Notes: generated from the sequence alone by a model not told the origin. A stretch of DNA of 64,000 nt from an uncultured Halieaceae bacterium (GCA_913057135.1 CAJXNM010000010.1:1-64000), one strand, 5' to 3'; shown: positions 39,438 to 49,591, counted from the stretch's first letter. Numbers and translations are program-made.

Positions 39438-39908
39438 ATGGCACAACAACACCGATTGCCCAAGGTCCAAAGCTTAGTGTTATTGCTCGCGTTGTTGTGC
39501 GGCACATCGGCAGCGATAAGCGCTGAGCAGCGGCTGCCTATGACGACGCTAGCCTCTGGTAATTTGGCACTGCACGCGTATCTTGGTTCTGCACTAGAGA
39601 CCGACTTGTTGTTCGACACAGGCTCCGGCTACGTCAGTCTGAGCAAAGCCTCCTTTGAGCATATTGAAGCCCAGCCCGGTACCACCTTCGAGCGGCACAT
39701 CCGCGGCAAATTAGCCAACGGTGCTGCGTTATCTGTGCCGATTTATAAGGTGCGCGAGCTTCGCTTGTCAGGGGAGTGTGTACTTAAAGACATCGAAGTA
39801 GCTGTGTTTCCCCACGCAGATCGTGACATCTTGGGCATTAATGCATTGCGCCAGCTCCAACCCTTTACTGTCGAGATGGAGCCACCGGCATTGGTAGCTA
39901 ACTGCTGA
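39438..39908 (+). CDS. Exported retropepsin-like aspartyl protease
   Basis: A 156-residue protein with a signal peptide (to about residue 27) and one retropepsin fold: LLFDTGSGYVSLS is the D-T-G-S catalytic motif, followed by RGKLANGAALSVPIYKVRELRLSG and DILGINALRQL, the usual 'iLG...l' closing. Clan AA proteases of this type act as homodimers. In gram-negative bacteria the known TIGR02281 members are periplasmic or inner-membrane-anchored with unknown substrates. It is shorter than most and lacks a transmembrane anchor other than the signal. It lies between two leftward genes. Confidence 0.78.
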   Translation: MAQQHRLPKVQSLVLLLALLCGTSAAISAEQRLPMTTLASGNLALHAYLGSALETDLLFDTGSGYVSLSKASFEHIEAQPGTTFERHIRGKLANGAALSVPIYKVRELRLSGECVLKDIEVAVFPHADRDILGINALRQLQPFTVEMEPPALVANC

Positions 39909-39917
39909 TCGGCCAAG

Positions 39918-41087
39918 TCAGGCGCTCTCTTTAAACAACTCCCGTCCGATCAACATACGGCGAATCTCCGAGGTGCCCGCTCCAATTTCATAGAGTTTCG
40001 CGTCCCTGAGTAATCGACCAGTAGGGTAGTCGTTGATGTAGCCATTGCCGCCGAGTAGTTGAATGGCATCAAGGGCGCAGCGGGTTGCCATCTCGGCCGT
40101 GTAGAGAATAACCGCAGCCGCATCTTTACGGCTGTCTTCGCCTCGGTCCAGGGCGCGGGCCACCGCGTAGAGGAACGAACGGCTGGCGGCTGTTACGGTG
40201 TACATATCCGCCAGCTTCCCCTGTACCAACTGAAACTCCCCAATGGCTTGGCCAAATTGCTCCCGTTGGTGCACGTAGGGAACGCAGATATCAAGACAGG
40301 CTTGCATGATGCCCACGGGACCACCCGAGAGCACTGCACGCTCGTAATCCAAGCCCGACATTAGCACCGCCACCCCTTGATCCACTTCCCCCAAGACGTT
40401 TTCAATGGGTACCGGACAATCCTCAAACACCAATTCACAGGTGTTCGACCCGCGCATACCCAACTTGTCGAGTTTTTGTGCGCGTGAAAACCCGGGACTA
40501 TCACGCTCCACTAAAAACGCAGTGATACCCCGACTGCCAGCTTCCGGAGTCGTTTTCGCGTAGACCACGTACACATGGGCATCGGGGCCGTTGGTGATCC
40601 ACATTTTGTTGCCGTTCAAACGATAGTGATCCCCGTGACGTTCCGCTCGCAGGCGCATGCCAACCACGTCCGATCCAGCCCCTGGCTCTGACATAGCCAG
40701 TGCGCCAATCAGTTCCCCTGTACACAGACCGGGTAAGTAGCGTTCTTTTTGCGCTTCGGAGCCGTTTTTTTGAAGCTGATTCATGCAAAGGTTCGAATGG
40801 GCCCCATAAGACAAACCCACCGCAGCTGAGCCCCGGGAAATCTCTTCCATCACCACACAGTGGGCCAGGTAGCCCATGTTGGTACCGCCGTAGCGCTCAT
40901 CGACCGTCATACCTAGTAGCCCCAGATCGCCGAATTTGCGCCACATGGCCATTGGAAACGCGTTATCCCTATCAATGTCGCTGGCAAGGGGTGTCAGCTC
41001 ACGGGCGACGAATTGCTGAACGGTGTCGCGCAGGCGATCAAAATCTTCACCAAGTCCATGATTTAACGTGGGGTAGGGGGTATTCAT
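39918..41087 (-). CDS. Acyl-CoA dehydrogenase (isovaleryl-CoA dehydrogenase type)
   Basis: A 389-residue flavoprotein. Key marks are [90 protein letters not shown], and [44 protein letters not shown]. The substitution of the family's usual catalytic Glu near the C-terminus, with a Glu in [13 protein letters not shown] instead, is typical of isovaleryl-CoA dehydrogenase. It would oxidise isovaleryl-CoA in leucine degradation. At 389 residues it is much shorter than DmdC (about 600), so it is not counted as a DMSP enzyme. No other leucine-pathway gene is near. Confidence 0.88.
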   Translation of the reverse strand: MNTPYPTLNHGLGEDFDRLRDTVQQFVARELTPLASDIDRDNAFPMAMWRKFGDLGLLGMTVDERYGGTNMGYLAHCVVMEEISRGSAAVGLSYGAHSNLCMNQLQKNGSEAQKERYLPGLCTGELIGALAMSEPGAGSDVVGMRLRAERHGDHYRLNGNKMWITNGPDAHVYVVYAKTTPEAGSRGITAFLVERDSPGFSRAQKLDKLGMRGSNTCELVFEDCPVPIENVLGEVDQGVAVLMSGLDYERAVLSGGPVGIMQACLDICVPYVHQREQFGQAIGEFQLVQGKLADMYTVTAASRSFLYAVARALDRGEDSRKDAAAVILYTAEMATRCALDAIQLLGGNGYINDYPTGRLLRDAKLYEIGAGTSEIRRMLIGRELFKESA

Positions 41088-41172
41088 GGCTAACTGCTCC
41101 AGCTATTTTGTGACAGGGGCTGCCCGGAAGGCCCGCACACAGTATTCAACCCATCCTTCGCGAGCAAGCGCT

Positions 41173-42105
41173 ATGACTGCTAATCCACCTGTACACGTGG
41201 TGGCTGACCGTGCCGATCCCCTGCCTAGTGCATTGATGAGTGCGCTCAACACAACATCGGTTGTCTATGTCGACCCCGAAGCACTGGACCCGGCGATACT
41301 CTCAACAGCGAAAATTCTCTTGGGTAGCCCACAGCACATTGCTCAGGTGCTGCCCCATTGTCCCAATTTACGGTGGGCGCAATCGACCTGGGCCGGTGTG
41401 AATCCGCTGCTTGCCACGGGACGCCAAGACTATCGGCTGACCAGCTTGAAAGGCGTCTTCGGCCAGTCGATGGCTGAATATTGCATGGCGTGGTTGCTGG
41501 CCTTTACCCGAGGCGTTCTTGAGCGACCACAGCACCGCTGTTGGTCGCCACAAACCGATGAAGGCTTAGCGGGTAAATCGCTGGGTATTATGGGAACGGG
41601 CTCTATTGGGGCGGCCATTGCGGTCACCGCAAAACACTTCGGTATGAGGGTGCGCGGTTTAAATACGGACGGTCGCCCCTGCGAGCCGTTCGATAGTTGC
41701 TATCCAGTCGCCGAGCGTTTGACCTTTGCGAGTGGACTCGATGCGTTAATTTCAGTGTTACCCGCCACTGCACAAACCGATCGACTTATCGATCCATCGT
41801 TATTATCCAGCCTCGCCTCGGGTGCACTGCTAATCAATGTTGGCAGGGGTAATGTTGTTGATGATGCCACCTTGCTGAGCGCACTCGATGCTGGACACTT
41901 ACGCGCTGCGGTATTAGATGTCTTTGAGCAAGAGCCCTTGCCCGAGCAGCATCCTTTCTGGACCCGGCGAGATGTCATCGTCACCTGTCATACGGCCGCA
42001 CCGACACCCCCCGATGCCGCGGTATCGGTGTTCATCGAGAACTACCGACGTTTCACTGCTGGCGAGCCCTTGCTCTATTTAGTGGACTTTAAACGAGGCT
42101 ACTAG
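41173..42105 (+). CDS. D-2-hydroxyacid dehydrogenase
   Basis: A 310-residue NAD-dependent dehydrogenase of the GhrA/D-lactate type. The catalytic half has FGQSMAEYCMAWLLAFTRG, the NAD-binding half has GKSLGIMGTGSIGAAIAVTAKHFGMRVRGLNTDG, and the active site has LINVGRGNVVDDATLLSALDAGHLRAAVLDVFEQEPLPEQHPFW (Arg and Glu) and ITVTCHTAAPT with the catalytic His in the CHTAA motif. It reduces 2-keto acids such as glyoxylate or hydroxypyruvate. ATG 41173 is preferred; an in-frame ATG at 41086 would add 29 residues and overlap the opposite gene's start. Confidence 0.82.
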   Translation: MTANPPVHVVADRADPLPSALMSALNTTSVVYVDPEALDPAILSTAKILLGSPQHIAQVLPHCPNLRWAQSTWAGVNPLLATGRQDYRLTSLKGVFGQSMAEYCMAWLLAFTRGVLERPQHRCWSPQTDEGLAGKSLGIMGTGSIGAAIAVTAKHFGMRVRGLNTDGRPCEPFDSCYPVAERLTFASGLDALISVLPATAQTDRLIDPSLLSSLASGALLINVGRGNVVDDATLLSALDAGHLRAAVLDVFEQEPLPEQHPFWTRRDVIVTCHTAAPTPPDAAVSVFIENYRRFTAGEPLLYLVDFKRGY

Positions 42106-42359
42106 GTCCGAGTATTTATTGGGGATCTTCCTATCAGGCAGCCCGAGTGAACAAATAGCCACGGGCATCGCGTGCCCGAGGAGGGCAAAGCGTTGGTCTG
42201 ACTGTCATTCGGACACTTCGCGTCGGAGTTGACAGTTGCGTCCAAAAAGTCGGCATTCAGTCTGTTATTTGAACGTAATGTTCGCTATTTTGTGAATACC
42301 TGCCCATGTCATAGTGTGAGGCAGCTCAATAATCATAAGCATAATTAGAGGAACACCTT

Positions 42360-44933
42360 ATGACGATAGACGTGTCGATCGCGCGCAGCCATTTCCCCCA
42401 CCGTTTGTCTGCCCTGACTTTAGCCCTAACACTGGCGCCTGCATTATCGATGGCGCAGCAGCTTGAAGAGGTGGTGGTCACGGCTCAAAAGCGTGCCGAG
42501 AACCTTCAGGACGTACCTATCTCGGTGACTGCCATACAGGGTGAGGCCCTTCAGGAAGCGGGTATTCCCGATATGGCCGCGCTAGCCGATTACGTACCAA
42601 ACCTCTATGTCGCAGAGGCATCGGTTAACACGAATATCTACATGCGCGGTGTCGGTTCGGGTAACAATCAAGCCTTCGAGCAATCCGTGGGTATGTATAT
42701 CGACGGCGTGTATATGGGACGGGGTCGTCAGTATCGAGCAGGCTTCTTGGATCTTGAGCGTATCGAGGTGTTGCGCGGGCCTCAGGGTACCTTGTTTGGC
42801 CGTAACACGGTTGCGGGCGCGGTTAACATTACCACTGCCAGTAATCGACCCGGCGATGAATTCCAAGGGCAGATCGCCATGAACGCCGAAGACTTCAATG
42901 GCTTTGGTACCCAGGGTTTTGTTGGCGGTTCATTATCTGACACGCTGGCCGCGCGACTCGCCTTCAGCTACCGTGAAACCGATGGCTTTGTTGAGAACAC
43001 CATGCTCAATCGCCCCGAGGGCGGGCGAGAGGATCAAGGTGTGCGATTGAGTCTCATGTGGGAGCCCTCCGATGATGTCAGCGTCGGGTTTAAAGTTTCC
43101 CGTTTCGAGGGTGATAGAACCGGCGCAGTTTCGGCCACCAAGGTCTATCTGACCCCCGAGCAGCGCAATACCTTGTTCCCAAATCGCTCGGCGTTTGCCA
43201 ATACCGCCTATGCCATTACCGATATTTTCTATCCTGAGCTGGCTACCGAGGCGCAGCGGGATTTCGTGACCTTTAAGGATAACAACTACGGCGTTTCCGC
43301 CGATGACGGCATCGGTATTAGCTTCCGCCCCGATGGCAGTGAAGACGAAGTCGATAACGCAGTATTTAACGTCGAGTGGGATCTAGGTAGCCACACACTT
43401 ACCGCTATCTCGGGTTACACGGCTTACCAATACATCGATGATGTCGACGTCGACTGGTTGCCGCTGCAGTTTATTGCCCGTTACGACGACCAAGAGTTTG
43501 AGCAGGTTAGCCAAGAAATTCGGCTAGCGTCGAATGATTCTGGCCCCCTCAATTATGTGGTGGGGGCCTATTACGACAGCAGTGAACTGTCGTTCTTCCG
43601 GCGCGTTACGATTGACACCAACTTTAATGGTCTGTTCCCTCAATTTGCAGCTATTGCCAACGGCCTTCCACCTGAGGCTGTACCACTGATGCCATCGAAC
43701 TTGCTCATCCCACTCACTGCGGGTGACCCCGCATCGCAGGTGCTTGGAGTTTACGGAGCTGATCAAGTGGCGCGTAATCACGACTTCCAGCTCGATAGCG
43801 AGTCTTGGGCATTATTTGCACAAGCGACTTACAATTTAAGTGATACCGTGCGCTTGACTATGGGCGTGCGTTACACGGAAGAGACTAAAGACGTCGTGAG
43901 CACTCAGCGGTTAGGGGATTCTAACTGCGGTCTGGGTGGTGTGCCTGACACAAGCATTGCGGGTTGTGAGCAAGGCTACAATTATTGGCTACCCATCATT
44001 CAAGCAACCTCCTTTAACACCTATAACTACGATTACAGCCAGAGCCGAACAACCGATAAGTTTGTACCGTCAGTGAATGTCCAATGGGACATCAGCGATA
44101 GCGGCATGTTGTATGCGTCCTTTAGTCAGGGCTTCAAATCCGGTGGTTTCTCGGCGGCGGACGATGGTGAACCCGCCGGCTTCCTGGTGGGCAGCCCGCC
44201 ACCTCCAGGCTTTGTAGCTACCACGCCGAACGATGATTTTGAGTTCGATGACGAAACGGTAGACGCCTTCGAGATCGGGGGTAAGCACGAGTTTGCCGGC
44301 GGCAGTGTGCGCTTTAACTGGGCAGCGTTTTATACCCAATACGATGATCTGCAAACCACCATCTTCAAGGGCGTTGGCTTCAGTGTGAAGAACGCCGCGT
44401 CCTCTGAAGTATTGGGTCTTGAGATTGAATCCATGTGGCAAGCCACAGAAAATCTCCGTTTGGGTTTGAATGCAGCATGGCTTGATGCCACCTACGACAG
44501 CTTTGTCGATGGTCCCTGTACGGCCATTCAACTGGATGCAGATCCTCGCTGTGGTACTGCAGGCGGCTCCAGTATTAATGACTTGAGCGGCATCGATACG
44601 GTGTTCGCATCCGATTTGAGCGGCTCATTCTTGTTTGACTACAACCGTCCCATGGGTGCCATGGCATTCTTCATGAGCGGAGAAGTGAATTACCGGGGTG
44701 GCTTCCAGTCAGCCGGTGACAATGACCCGATTGACGAGATCGACGGCTATACCAAGGTTAACCTCCGATTGGGCCTGCGATGGGATCAGCTGGAGCTAAT
44801 GGCCTATGGCCGTAATATCTTCGATGAAGTCGCCTACGCACAGAGCTTCGATACCCCCGTATTGGCGGGTTCACACACGAGCTTTGTAACAGAGGCCGCG
44901 GTATTCGGTGGTCGAATCAGCTACCGCTTCTAG
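42360..44933 (+). CDS. TonB-dependent outer-membrane receptor
   Basis: An 857-residue receptor. A signal peptide (SALTLALTLAPALSMAQ) and a TonB box (LEEVVVTAQKR) precede the plug domain: NLQDVPISVTAIQGEALQEAGIPDM, NIYMRGVGSG, IDGVYMGRGRQY and LDLERIEVLRGPQGTLFGRNTVAGAVNI. A long beta-barrel ends in a C-terminal FGGRISYRF with terminal Phe. It imports a scarce ligand across the outer membrane using TonB energy. This 'EEVVVTAQKR' subtype is often linked to plant- or alga-derived organics, but the ligand is not readable. The 254-base leader contains GAAC-N5-GTTC at 42271-42283, which might be an operator. A shared terminator follows. Confidence 0.93.
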   Translation: MTIDVSIARSHFPHRLSALTLALTLAPALSMAQQLEEVVVTAQKRAENLQDVPISVTAIQGEALQEAGIPDMAALADYVPNLYVAEASVNTNIYMRGVGSGNNQAFEQSVGMYIDGVYMGRGRQYRAGFLDLERIEVLRGPQGTLFGRNTVAGAVNITTASNRPGDEFQGQIAMNAEDFNGFGTQGFVGGSLSDTLAARLAFSYRETDGFVENTMLNRPEGGREDQGVRLSLMWEPSDDVSVGFKVSRFEGDRTGAVSATKVYLTPEQRNTLFPNRSAFANTAYAITDIFYPELATEAQRDFVTFKDNNYGVSADDGIGISFRPDGSEDEVDNAVFNVEWDLGSHTLTAISGYTAYQYIDDVDVDWLPLQFIARYDDQEFEQVSQEIRLASNDSGPLNYVVGAYYDSSELSFFRRVTIDTNFNGLFPQFAAIANGLPPEAVPLMPSNLLIPLTAGDPASQVLGVYGADQVARNHDFQLDSESWALFAQATYNLSDTVRLTMGVRYTEETKDVVSTQRLGDSNCGLGGVPDTSIAGCEQGYNYWLPIIQATSFNTYNYDYSQSRTTDKFVPSVNVQWDISDSGMLYASFSQGFKSGGFSAADDGEPAGFLVGSPPPPGFVATTPNDDFEFDDETVDAFEIGGKHEFAGGSVRFNWAAFYTQYDDLQTTIFKGVGFSVKNAASSEVLGLEIESMWQATENLRLGLNAAWLDATYDSFVDGPCTAIQLDADPRCGTAGGSSINDLSGIDTVFASDLSGSFLFDYNRPMGAMAFFMSGEVNYRGGFQSAGDNDPIDEIDGYTKVNLRLGLRWDQLELMAYGRNIFDEVAYAQSFDTPVLAGSHTSFVTEAAVFGGRISYRF

Positions 44934-44949
44934 GCGATGGTGAACATGC

Positions 44950-44972
44950 GCAGGCCCGCTTGACGGGCCTGC
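44950..44972. terminator. Bidirectional terminator between TonB receptor and deaD
   Basis: A perfect stem CAGGCCCG (44951-44958) with CGGGCCTG (44964-44971), one more G-C pair outside, and a 5-base loop. It sits between the stops of two convergent genes, so it probably serves both strands. There is no T-tract. Confidence 0.6.
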
Positions 44973-44976
44973 TGGA

Positions 44977-46752
44977 TTACGCCCTCGCGATATCCAGGGG
45001 GGCGCCCTTCACCCGCGCTTTCTTCAAATGTTTCAGAATTTCTTTCGGCATACCTTCGGGTAAATCCACCGTCGAAAATTCTTGCTGGATGTTAATGGCG
45101 CCAATGTATTGGCCCTCAATACCCGCTTCGTTGGCTATCGCGCCGACAATCTCTCTCGCTTCTACCCCGTGACGTTTGCCAACGGCAAGGCGGAACCGCT
45201 CCATGATGATATCTGGATGGTTTTTGAGAGGGAGGGCACGGCCCAATTGTCCACCATTGCTATTTTCCGCGCTGCGTTTGCGGGGTTGCTTGGGGGTATC
45301 TTCATCGGCACGGTTGGCTTGGCGCGACTTGCGTTTCTCCCGCGATGAACCGGCATCGGATGACGCGGATTGTGACTGAGCCGCTTTAGCGGTGCTGAAA
45401 GGCGCTTCGGATTTGCGCGCTTTGGCAGGCTCCAGTGACAAACCCTTCTGTTCTGCCAATAGTCCCAGCAGTTGCGCAGCCAAACCCCGGTAATCACCGT
45501 CGTGCTCGCCAGCGAGTGTGTCCGCTAATTGCTCCGCATGGCTTGGGGGTGTCTTAGTTAGCTGTTGACGTAAGGTAGCGGCAAAGTGCTCCCGCTGTTT
45601 CAGCGCAATGGCCCCCAAGCTGGGCAGTTCCATGGCGGGGATACTGTTTTGGGTGAGTCGCTCGATGTTACGTAGCATTCTGCGTTCACGGGGGGCGACG
45701 AACAAAATGGCTTTACCGTTACGGCCAGCACGTCCAGTGCGACCGATCCGGTGCACGTAGGCCTCTTCGTCGAAAGGAATATCAAAATTAATAACGTGGG
45801 TAATGCGGTCCACATCAAGACCCCGTGCCGCCACATCGGTTGCCACCAAGACATCGAGTTGGCCACTTTTTAGTTGGCCAACTGTGCGTACTCGAGCTTT
45901 TTGATCCATGTCACCGTGTAGTGCGGTCGCTCGGTATCCCGCTTGGCTCAGGTGCTCTGCAACCGCTGATGTACTTTCACGGGTGCGGGTGAAGACAATG
46001 ACACCGTCGGTCTCTTCGTAGGCCAGCAGGCGTTTCAGCGCTTCAACTTTGCTGGCCCCTTTGGCCAACCAGTAAAACTGTTCAATATTGGCGTTGGTGC
46101 TAGAGGCGGCCGTCACAGCCACCTCGACAGGATTTTTCAAGTGACGTTGGGCAATTTGTCGAATGCGAGGCGGCATGGTTGCTGAGAACAGCGCTACCCG
46201 GCGCTGGCTGGGCGTCTTCGCCAAAATGGCATCGACGTCGTCAATGAAACCCATGCGTAGCATCTCGTCAGCCTCGTCGAGGACCGCGGTTGTTACATGG
46301 CTCAAATCGACGCTTCCACGCTGGATGTGATCGAGCATGCGCCCGGGTGTTGCCACCACCACATGAACACCGTCACGCAGAGAGCGCAGTTGCTGACGCA
46401 TATCAGCGCCGCCACAAATCGCGAGCACCCGTAAGCCCTCTGCATTGCGTGCATAGCTGCGAAAGGCGTCGGCTACTTGTAGTGACAGCTCGCGGGTAGG
46501 GCATAGCACCAGCGCTTGTGGGCGACGATTGCTTAGGTCGATATCGGCGACGATGGGTAGCGCGAACGCAGCGGTTTTGCCCGTACCTGTTTGGGCAATT
46601 CCCACCACATCGCGACCAGCGAGTAACGGAGGGATGGTGCCGCTTTGGATGGAGGTGGCCTGTTTGTAGCCCAGTTGGATAAGTGTGTCTAACAGCGGGG
46701 TGGGGAGGCCAAGCTCGGCAAAGGCGTTGGCGCTAGGTGTTGCATCTACCAT
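44977..46752 (-). CDS. deaD: DEAD-box RNA helicase (DeaD/CsdA type)
   Basis: A 591-residue helicase. All core motifs are visible: AQTGTGKTAAF (Walker A), PTRELSLQV, ATPGRMLDHI, VLDEADEML (D-E-A-D), FSATMP, and in domain 2 VATDVAARGLDV and YVHRIGRTGRAGRNG. A low-complexity linker (residues about 440-505) leads to a C-terminal DbpA-like RNA-binding domain, GVEAREIVGAIANEAGIEGQYIGAINI. DeaD helps ribosome assembly and mRNA turnover in the cold. It is a normal length for the family. Confidence 0.93.
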   Translation of the reverse strand: MVDATPSANAFAELGLPTPLLDTLIQLGYKQATSIQSGTIPPLLAGRDVVGIAQTGTGKTAAFALPIVADIDLSNRRPQALVLCPTRELSLQVADAFRSYARNAEGLRVLAICGGADMRQQLRSLRDGVHVVVATPGRMLDHIQRGSVDLSHVTTAVLDEADEMLRMGFIDDVDAILAKTPSQRRVALFSATMPPRIRQIAQRHLKNPVEVAVTAASSTNANIEQFYWLAKGASKVEALKRLLAYEETDGVIVFTRTRESTSAVAEHLSQAGYRATALHGDMDQKARVRTVGQLKSGQLDVLVATDVAARGLDVDRITHVINFDIPFDEEAYVHRIGRTGRAGRNGKAILFVAPRERRMLRNIERLTQNSIPAMELPSLGAIALKQREHFAATLRQQLTKTPPSHAEQLADTLAGEHDGDYRGLAAQLLGLLAEQKGLSLEPAKARKSEAPFSTAKAAQSQSASSDAGSSREKRKSRQANRADEDTPKQPRKRSAENSNGGQLGRALPLKNHPDIIMERFRLAVGKRHGVEAREIVGAIANEAGIEGQYIGAINIQQEFSTVDLPEGMPKEILKHLKKARVKGAPLDIARA

Positions 46753-46836
46753 TGGGGTATTTCCTGAAATTCGAGTGCGGAGCCTACGCGCTTTTAACCG
46801 CGCTTGCGCTGTTTAATAGGGTAAATAGTGGGCCAT

Positions 46837-46854
46837 CTGCCAGTTTTATGGCAG
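46837..46854. terminator. Small hairpin after the CitE-like gene
   Basis: CTGCCA (46837-46842) pairs with TGGCAG (46849-46854) over a loop GTTTTA. It sits just past the stop of the leftward CitE-like gene. A T-tract is poor, so termination is uncertain. Confidence 0.35.
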
Positions 46855-46863
46855 GCAAGCTAG

Positions 46864-47754
46864 TCAGCTATAGGCTTGAATGGCTTCGTGTAAGGTGATG
46901 AGTCGCTCAGCCTGCTCAAGATGGAGGCGCTCAACCATATGACCATCGAGCTTAATTACACCCGCTGTTTGATGCTCCGGTAGGTCAAAAGCAGCGCGAA
47001 CCTTGTAGGCCCAGTCAATCGAATCGGCGTCGGGTCGGAACAGCTCATTACAGATGGCTAGTTGGCTGGGGTGAATGACGGTTTTGCCGTCAAAACCCAA
47101 ATCCCGGCCCTGCTCACATTCGGCACGAAGGCCTACCTCATCGGCGATATCGTTGTAGACCCCATCAATCGCCTCTAACCCGTAGGCACGGGCCGCCGTG
47201 ACAACACTGATAAGCGCAGGTAACAGGGTCTGTCGGTCTCGGCGACTGGCGATACGCAGGTCTTTAATGAGGTCATTACTCCCCACGATGAGACCGCGTA
47301 ATCGGCTTGTTTTCGCAGCCGCTGCAATTTGGCCGATGTTCATCAATGCCATCGGGGTCTCAATCATGGCCCATACGGTCATGTCGCCGGGGAGGTGGGC
47401 GTCCAGAATACGTTGACTCACACACCGGATGTCAGCTTCCGTCTCTGCTTTCGGTAGCACGATGGCATCGGGTTGCGCGGCTAGTATTGCGTCTAGATCA
47501 AGTAGGCCCCAATCACTGTGGATGCCATTTATTCGCACCATCACCTCACGCTGCCCGAAGCCACCGTCGGTAAGGGCGCTGACGACTTGCTCTCGTGCCT
47601 GCGCCTTTAGCTCGGGCGCAACCGCATCCTCGAGGTCCATGATGATGACATCTGCGGGTAAAGTCCGAGCTTTTTCCAGCGCACGCCGGTTACTGCCTGG
47701 CATATACAGGCAGGAACGGCGTGGTCGAGTCATGGCATCAGTGTTATTCGGCAT
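46864..47754 (-). CDS. HpcH/HpaI aldolase/CitE-like lyase
   Basis: A 296-residue TIM-barrel lyase. RRSCLYMPGSNRRALEKARTLPADVIIMDLEDAV is the family start; VRINGIHSDWGLLDLDAI, AIVLPKAETEADI, AMIETPMALMNI and IVGSNDLIKDLRI follow, with the metal Glu and Asp. It ends GFDGKTVIHPSQLAICNELF. The group includes citrate lyase beta, malyl-CoA and methylmalyl-CoA lyases and (S)-citramalyl-CoA lyase; the stand-alone form here is most likely an acyl-CoA lyase. It starts inside the end of sat (11-base overlap, ATG 47754; MTRPRR at 47733 is the alternative start) and so is cotranscribed with sulfate activation, which is an odd pairing. Confidence 0.85.
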   Translation of the reverse strand: MPNNTDAMTRPRRSCLYMPGSNRRALEKARTLPADVIIMDLEDAVAPELKAQAREQVVSALTDGGFGQREVMVRINGIHSDWGLLDLDAILAAQPDAIVLPKAETEADIRCVSQRILDAHLPGDMTVWAMIETPMALMNIGQIAAAAKTSRLRGLIVGSNDLIKDLRIASRRDRQTLLPALISVVTAARAYGLEAIDGVYNDIADEVGLRAECEQGRDLGFDGKTVIHPSQLAICNELFRPDADSIDWAYKVRAAFDLPEHQTAGVIKLDGHMVERLHLEQAERLITLHEAIQAYS

Positions 47755-48934
47755 CGAGTGATTGGTAGTAGTCCATCAGTATCTTGGCCACCTCGGGACG
47801 GGAAAACTCAGGTGGCGGAGCGATTCCCTGCCCAAGCATTTCACGTACTTTGGTGCCCGAAAGCAAGATGAAATCTGATTTTTCATGATCGGGCGCTTCG
47901 CGCATCATGACCACTTTGTTCAGTTTGGTAGACCAGGCCGTGTGGTCTGCCCTGAAGATCTGGATATCTAAGGCGCCAGCGGGTACTTGATCGTCAAAAA
48001 TGGTTTGGGCGTCAAATGGACCATAGTAGTCCCCCACACCTGCGTGGTCACGACCGACAATAAGATGCGTTGCCCCCATATTCTGACGGAACACGGCGTG
48101 CAGGACCGCTTCCCGCGGCCCAGCGTAGAGCATGTCAAAGCCGTAACCGCTGACCATAACCGAGTTGGCGGGGAAGTAGTGATCGACCATGGTGCGTATG
48201 CAGGCGTCACGGACATCAGCGGGGATATCCCCCTGCTTTAACTTGCCCAGCAGCATGTGCACGATACAGCCATCGGCGTCCAGGCGCTCCATGGCCATGC
48301 GGCACAATTCCTCGTGGGCAAGATGCATTGGGTTGCGTGTTTGAAAGGCAACCACTGTCTCCCAACCCCGTTCAGCAATCTCAGCCCGAATGTCGTAAGC
48401 GGTTTGAAAGGTGCCGGGGAACTCGGTTTTGAAATAGCTGAAGTTAAGTACCTGTATGGGACCTGATAACAACACATTGCCTAACTTGCTGAAGGTTGCG
48501 ACCCCCGGATGCTCTGCATCGTCGGTACCGAAAATTTGAGCGGCCATAGTGTTAATGTGGCCGTCAGTCACCTGCTCAACCCCCGATACATCCATGATGG
48601 CCAGCACCGGCTCACCCTCTACATTCGGGTCCCTGAGGGCAATGCGCTGACCTGCCTCGATATCGTTACGCTGGGTCAAATTAAGTACGGGCACGGGCCA
48701 GAATAAGCCATCGGTGGTATGCAATGTGGCGGCTACCGACAGCGCGTCCTCAAGGTTCATGTAGCCCGTCAGCGGATTGAAATAGCCAGCACCGAGCATG
48801 ACTGCATTGGCCGCAGCGGCGGAGTTGAGTGTAAGACTGGGTAGCGACTCTGCCTCTGCGAGTAGGGCTGCGCGCTGTTCGTCGTCGCTGACAAAAAGCG
48901 GATTAAGAGTGTCTGAGCCATGGGGCTTGATCAC
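47744..48934 (-). CDS. sat: ATP sulfurylase (homomeric Sat type)
   Basis: A 396-residue sulfate adenylyltransferase. VVAFQTRNPMHLAHEEL is the catalytic Q-x-R-N-P-x-H-x-x-H. ATHLIVGRDHAGVGDYYGPFDAQTI is the second main motif, and TKVREMLGQGIAPPPEFSRPEV the C-terminal one. It makes adenosine 5'-phosphosulfate from sulfate and ATP. This homomeric form differs from CysDN and is used both in assimilation and in sulfur-oxidising or sulfate-reducing organisms. With cysC directly upstream (39-base gap) on the same strand, it looks assimilatory or for making PAPS for sulfation. Confidence 0.93.
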   Translation of the reverse strand: MIKPHGSDTLNPLFVSDDEQRAALLAEAESLPSLTLNSAAAANAVMLGAGYFNPLTGYMNLEDALSVAATLHTTDGLFWPVPVLNLTQRNDIEAGQRIALRDPNVEGEPVLAIMDVSGVEQVTDGHINTMAAQIFGTDDAEHPGVATFSKLGNVLLSGPIQVLNFSYFKTEFPGTFQTAYDIRAEIAERGWETVVAFQTRNPMHLAHEELCRMAMERLDADGCIVHMLLGKLKQGDIPADVRDACIRTMVDHYFPANSVMVSGYGFDMLYAGPREAVLHAVFRQNMGATHLIVGRDHAGVGDYYGPFDAQTIFDDQVPAGALDIQIFRADHTAWSTKLNKVVMMREAPDHEKSDFILLSGTKVREMLGQGIAPPPEFSRPEVAKILMDYYQSLDAE

Positions 48935-48973
48935 GGTAAATCTCCTGCTGAAATACGGTTTGTATGATGGATG

Positions 48974-49591
48974 TCAGGCGCCAAGTAGGCCATGTTGCTC
49001 TAGATAATCGATGATCACGTCGACCTCTTGTTCCAGAGTCATTTGGTCGGTGCGTAGATGGATTTCGGGCTTTTCTGGCGCCTCATAGGGGTCATCGATG
49101 CCCGTAAAGTTCTTGATTTCACCGGCACGCGCTTTCTTGTACAGACCTTTAGGGTCTCGCTTCTCTGCCTCCTCAAGGGCGCAGTCGACGAACACCTCAA
49201 TGAAGGGCATATCTGACGCATCGTGCAATGCGCGCACCTGATCTCGGTCGGCACGATAGGGGCTTATAAAACTGCTGAGAGCAATGACGTTGGCATCGAC
49301 AAACAGCTTTGCGATTTCACCGATACGACGGATATTTTCAGTGCGGTCTTCCGCAGAAAACCCCAAGTTTTTGTTGATACCAAAACGAATGTTGTCACCG
49401 TCGAGTCGGTAGCTCAGGTGGCCTCGCTCAAAAAGTCTGGCCTCAAGTGCAACAGCCACTGTGCTTTTGCCGCTGCCTGAGAGACCAGTGAACCACAGAG
49501 TGGCGCCTTTCTGACCCAGGAGTCGGGCGCGATCATCACGGCTGATGTCGCCGTCGTGCCAATGGACGTTGGTGGCTTTTTGTTCGGTCAT
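48974..49591 (-). CDS. cysC: Adenylylsulfate (APS) kinase
   Basis: A 205-residue APS kinase. [19 protein letters not shown] holds the P-loop, [36 protein letters not shown] the R-x-D-x-x-R and lid region, and [17 protein letters not shown] and [25 protein letters not shown] the rest. It phosphorylates APS to PAPS, for reduction or for sulfate transfer. ATG 49591 is used since homology begins there; an in-frame ATG at 49612 would add seven residues. It leads the operon cysC-sat-citE-like and is divergent from a LysR regulator. Confidence 0.93.
   Translation of the reverse strand: MTEQKATNVHWHDGDISRDDRARLLGQKGATLWFTGLSGSGKSTVAVALEARLFERGHLSYRLDGDNIRFGINKNLGFSAEDRTENIRRIGEIAKLFVDANVIALSSFISPYRADRDQVRALHDASDMPFIEVFVDCALEEAEKRDPKGLYKKARAGEIKNFTGIDDPYEAPEKPEIHLRTDQMTLEQEVDVIIDYLEQHGLLGA

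Noticed and set aside
39918-41087. DmdC candidate for the DMSP pathway
   Set aside because: The protein is 389 residues with isovaleryl-CoA dehydrogenase motifs, while DmdC-type dehydrogenases are near 600 residues; it is also on the opposite strand and 3.7 kb away.
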